Part shown: positions 6,437 through 7,695 of the stretch, in pieces
How positions within the stretch are numbered: the stretch's first letter is position 1
How the letters are laid out: each line of letters opens with the position of its first letter
Assembly: GCA_903899865.1 (NCBI GenBank)
Contig: CAIUKZ010000025.1
Coordinates: 1-7,695 of the forward strand
From: an uncultured Bacteroidales bacterium
GTDB taxonomy: Bacteria; Bacteroidota; Bacteroidia; Bacteroidales; Paludibacteraceae
Reading direction: 5' to 3'
Length of the DNA: 7,695 nucleotides
The notes under the pieces: model-generated
Told to the model about the DNA's origin: nothing
What the model saw: only the letters and a program-made list of their open reading frames with translations
Database searches by the model: none
Position numbers and translations under genes: made by a program

Positions 6437-7695
6437 TTAGCGTTTAAGGGTAATATATCCTGTATATTCTTTAGCTGTTGATCCAGTATTAGTAGTTACT
6501 TTAATAACATAATAATATGTACCAGCCAGCAAGTCTTGACCTTCCATAGCTCCAGACCCCTTGCCATCCCATTCTCCTTCGAAATTGTTGTTTTCATAAA
6601 CCAGTGTTCCCCATCGGCTGAACACTTGCAGTTTAATACTTTGAGATGGTGATTTCTTAACTGCAAATTTATCATTTGTGCCATCACCATTTGGCGAGAA
6701 TGCACTAGGGATAGCCAGTTCAGAAGGTTCAACTTTAATCACCCCTCCTGCAGGAACACTTCCACAACCACCAGTAAGATTAATTACATAGTTAAATATA
6801 CCTTCGACGGTAGGTGTACCTTTTATGATGATGATGCTATCCTTCCATTCTCCAGCCACTCCAGTGGGTAGTTCTACGAATGTAGCACCATTAGCACCAG
6901 TTGTTTTAAACGTAATATCAGTTATTTTATTACCTACTTCGAGAGTTTGTGCATCAGTACCGATAGCAGAAGTGAGTAAAATGGTGTTATTCACCACTGC
7001 ACGAATCACCACTGAGTTAGTAGGCAATGAAGTACACCCTGCATCATTCGTAACGGTGAAAGTGTAGGCACCAGGAGTCAATCCTGTGAACGAACCCTTA
7101 GTTCCAACCCCACTGATTATCTTCTTGGAAACAGTTTCGGTAAGCGTCCAAACACCAGTTGCTGGAAGTCCTGAGACATGTACAGTGCCTGTAGCAATGC
7201 TACAAGTTGGGTGTGAAATGCTATCGACCACAGGAACTGTTGGAGCAATAGGTTGTGCTTTGATGGTCACCACTGTAGCTGGCGACACACAGCCTCCGAC
7301 ACTTTTGATAGTGACCGAATAACTATTGGGCGTTAAATTGGTAAACACGCCAGTAGTATTCTTATAATCTACCCCATCAACACTGCAACTATCACCTGCT
7401 GTGAGATTCTTAATGGTTATGCTGTTGTTGCTCGAAGCACATGTTGCCTGAACAGTATCAACCAATGGTGCAACTGGTGTAACAGGCTGAGCATTGATTA
7501 CTTCAGTAGTTCCTGTTGTCACACATGTATTGTCCGTCAAACTTCTTACTGCAAGAGTATAATTACCTGGAGTTAATCCAGCGAATGTTTCACTTGCTTG
7601 ATAGGCACCTCCCACACTGTATTCCACACCAGCCTGAGTAGTGATTACGATAGTTCCTGTTGCAACGGCACACGTTGGCTGTGTGATACTACCCA
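6437..7695 (-). CDS. Large T9SS-secreted repeat protein (SprB-like adhesin), 5' truncated
   Basis: The frame is open to the window edge, giving the last 418 residues; the start lies outside. Numbered from the first complete codon (7693), three SprB-type repeats occupy about 1-79, 80-157 and 158-232. They share a PTC motif, a GLTPGxYT turn and a closing cysteine before an NAQP or KAQP linker. A PKD/Ig-like domain follows (about 239-320; TDAQTLEVGNKITDITF, then KGTPTVEGIFNYVINLTGGC). The C-terminus (about 327-418) is the gliding-motility-type, or type B, T9SS sorting domain: AIPSAFSPNGDGTNDKF, VFSRWGTLVYE, WDGKGSG, GQDLLAGTYYYVIKV and a final GYITLKR. Export through the T9SS to the cell surface or medium is expected; adhesion or gliding is inferred from the repeats and family. 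No enzymatic domain is visible in this part. A GTG at 7627 is not the start, because repeat sequence continues above it. The porP-like gene follows by 56 bases. Confidence 0.92.
   Translation of the reverse strand, partial: GSITQPTCAVATGTIVITTQAGVEYSVGGAYQASETFAGLTPGNYTLAVRSLTDNTCVTTGTTEVINAQPVTPVAPLVDTVQATCASSNNSITIKNLTAGDSCSVDGVDYKNTTGVFTNLTPNSYSVTIKSVGGCVSPATVVTIKAQPIAPTVPVVDSISHPTCSIATGTVHVSGLPATGVWTLTETVSKKIISGVGTKGSFTGLTPGAYTFTVTNDAGCTSLPTNSVVIRAVVNNTILLTSAIGTDAQTLEVGNKITDITFKTTGANGATFVELPTGVAGEWKDSIIIIKGTPTVEGIFNYVINLTGGCGSVPAGGVIKVEPSELAIPSAFSPNGDGTNDKFAVKKSPSQSIKLQVFSRWGTLVYENNNFEGEWDGKGSGAMEGQDLLAGTYYYVIKVTTNTGSTAKEYTGYITLKR
6440..6715 (-). other. Type B T9SS C-terminal sorting domain of the adhesin
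   Basis: The last ~92 residues form the CHU_C / gliding-motility C-terminal domain. Its hallmarks in order are FSPNGDGTNDKF, an LQVFSRWGTLVYE strand, WDGKG, GTYYYVIKV and the final GYITLKR. The NGDGTND run resembles calcium-binding loops, but metal binding is only inferred. In this family the domain directs passage through the T9SS. Unlike type A domains, it generally travels with PorP/SprF partners, one of which is the next gene. Confidence 0.92.
6998..7695 (-). repeat. Three tandem SprB-like repeat units in the adhesin gene
   Basis: The units lie at about 7457-7695 (cut by the edge), 7223-7456 and 6998-7222, with periods of 77-79 codons between their PTC/ATC cysteines (codons at 7670, 7439 and 7202). 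Shared motifs are the TGTxxV-type strand, F-x-x-L-T-P-x-x-Y and a late cysteine. The nucleotide sequences have diverged (synonymous codons differ in the GLTPG and AQP motifs), so recent slippage or homogenisation is unlikely for these three. More units probably lie upstream of the window edge. Confidence 0.85.

Noticed and set aside
6825..7322. Two plus-strand open frames opposite the adhesin repeats
   Set aside because: Their hydrophobic Val/Thr/Pro-rich products are the antisense reading of Thr/Val-rich repeat codons, not independent genes.
6437..7627. Complete 396-residue gene starting at GTG 7627
   Set aside because: The codon is an internal valine: the frame stays open to the window edge and the residues above it complete the first repeat.
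6998..7695. CRISPR-like or DNA-level tandem array
   Set aside because: The periodicity is at the protein level (77-79 codons) with diverged nucleotides; there are no short identical repeats with unique spacers.
1..7695. tRNA, rRNA, insertion sequences or integrase-type mobile genes
   Set aside because: No cloverleaf, rRNA-like segment, transposase motif or terminal inverted repeats with target duplications were seen on either strand.

Overview
The window reads as chromosomal DNA of a Bacteroidota bacterium, probably from the gliding or free-living lineages (Cytophagia/Flavobacteriia-like); the genus cannot be fixed from the sequence alone. The evidence is the set of type IX secretion system (T9SS) families found only in this phylum (a PorQ-like C-terminus, PorP/SprF, a PorE-like OmpA protein and a type B T9SS sorting domain), clade-typical sequences of the housekeeping enzymes, AT-rich intergenic DNA, and the absence of clear Shine-Dalgarno sequences.

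Left half, plus strand (1-3075): the last 56 codons of a probable porQ, then cmk (CMP kinase) 4 bases later, ispH (last step of the MEP isoprenoid pathway) after a 126-base gap, and, after a 224-base AT-rich gap, pfkA (ATP-dependent 6-phosphofructokinase). The porQ-cmk junction is tight enough for co-transcription. The gap before pfkA holds A-rich heptad repeats in inverted orientation.

Centre (3076-3148): a perfect 18-bp stem with a 9-base loop lies between the converging pfkA and the minus-strand genes, and is best read as a shared bidirectional terminator.

Right half, minus strand, read from high to low coordinates: the 3' part of a large secreted repeat protein (at least three ~78-residue SprB-like repeats, a PKD/Ig-like domain and a type B T9SS C-terminal domain; it runs off the window edge), then a PorP/SprF-family outer-membrane protein, then a 737-residue TPR/beta-propeller/carboxypeptidase-regulatory-like/OmpA protein with the domain order of PorE. 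Gaps of 56 and 55 bases suggest one operon. The likely division of labour is a T9SS-exported adhesin, its outer-membrane partner, and a periplasmic protein joining the outer-membrane partner to peptidoglycan. This is a recognisable cassette of the phylum rather than a wholly new system. What remains unknown is the adhesin's ligand, its full length, and whether this PorP/PorE-like pair is dedicated to it.
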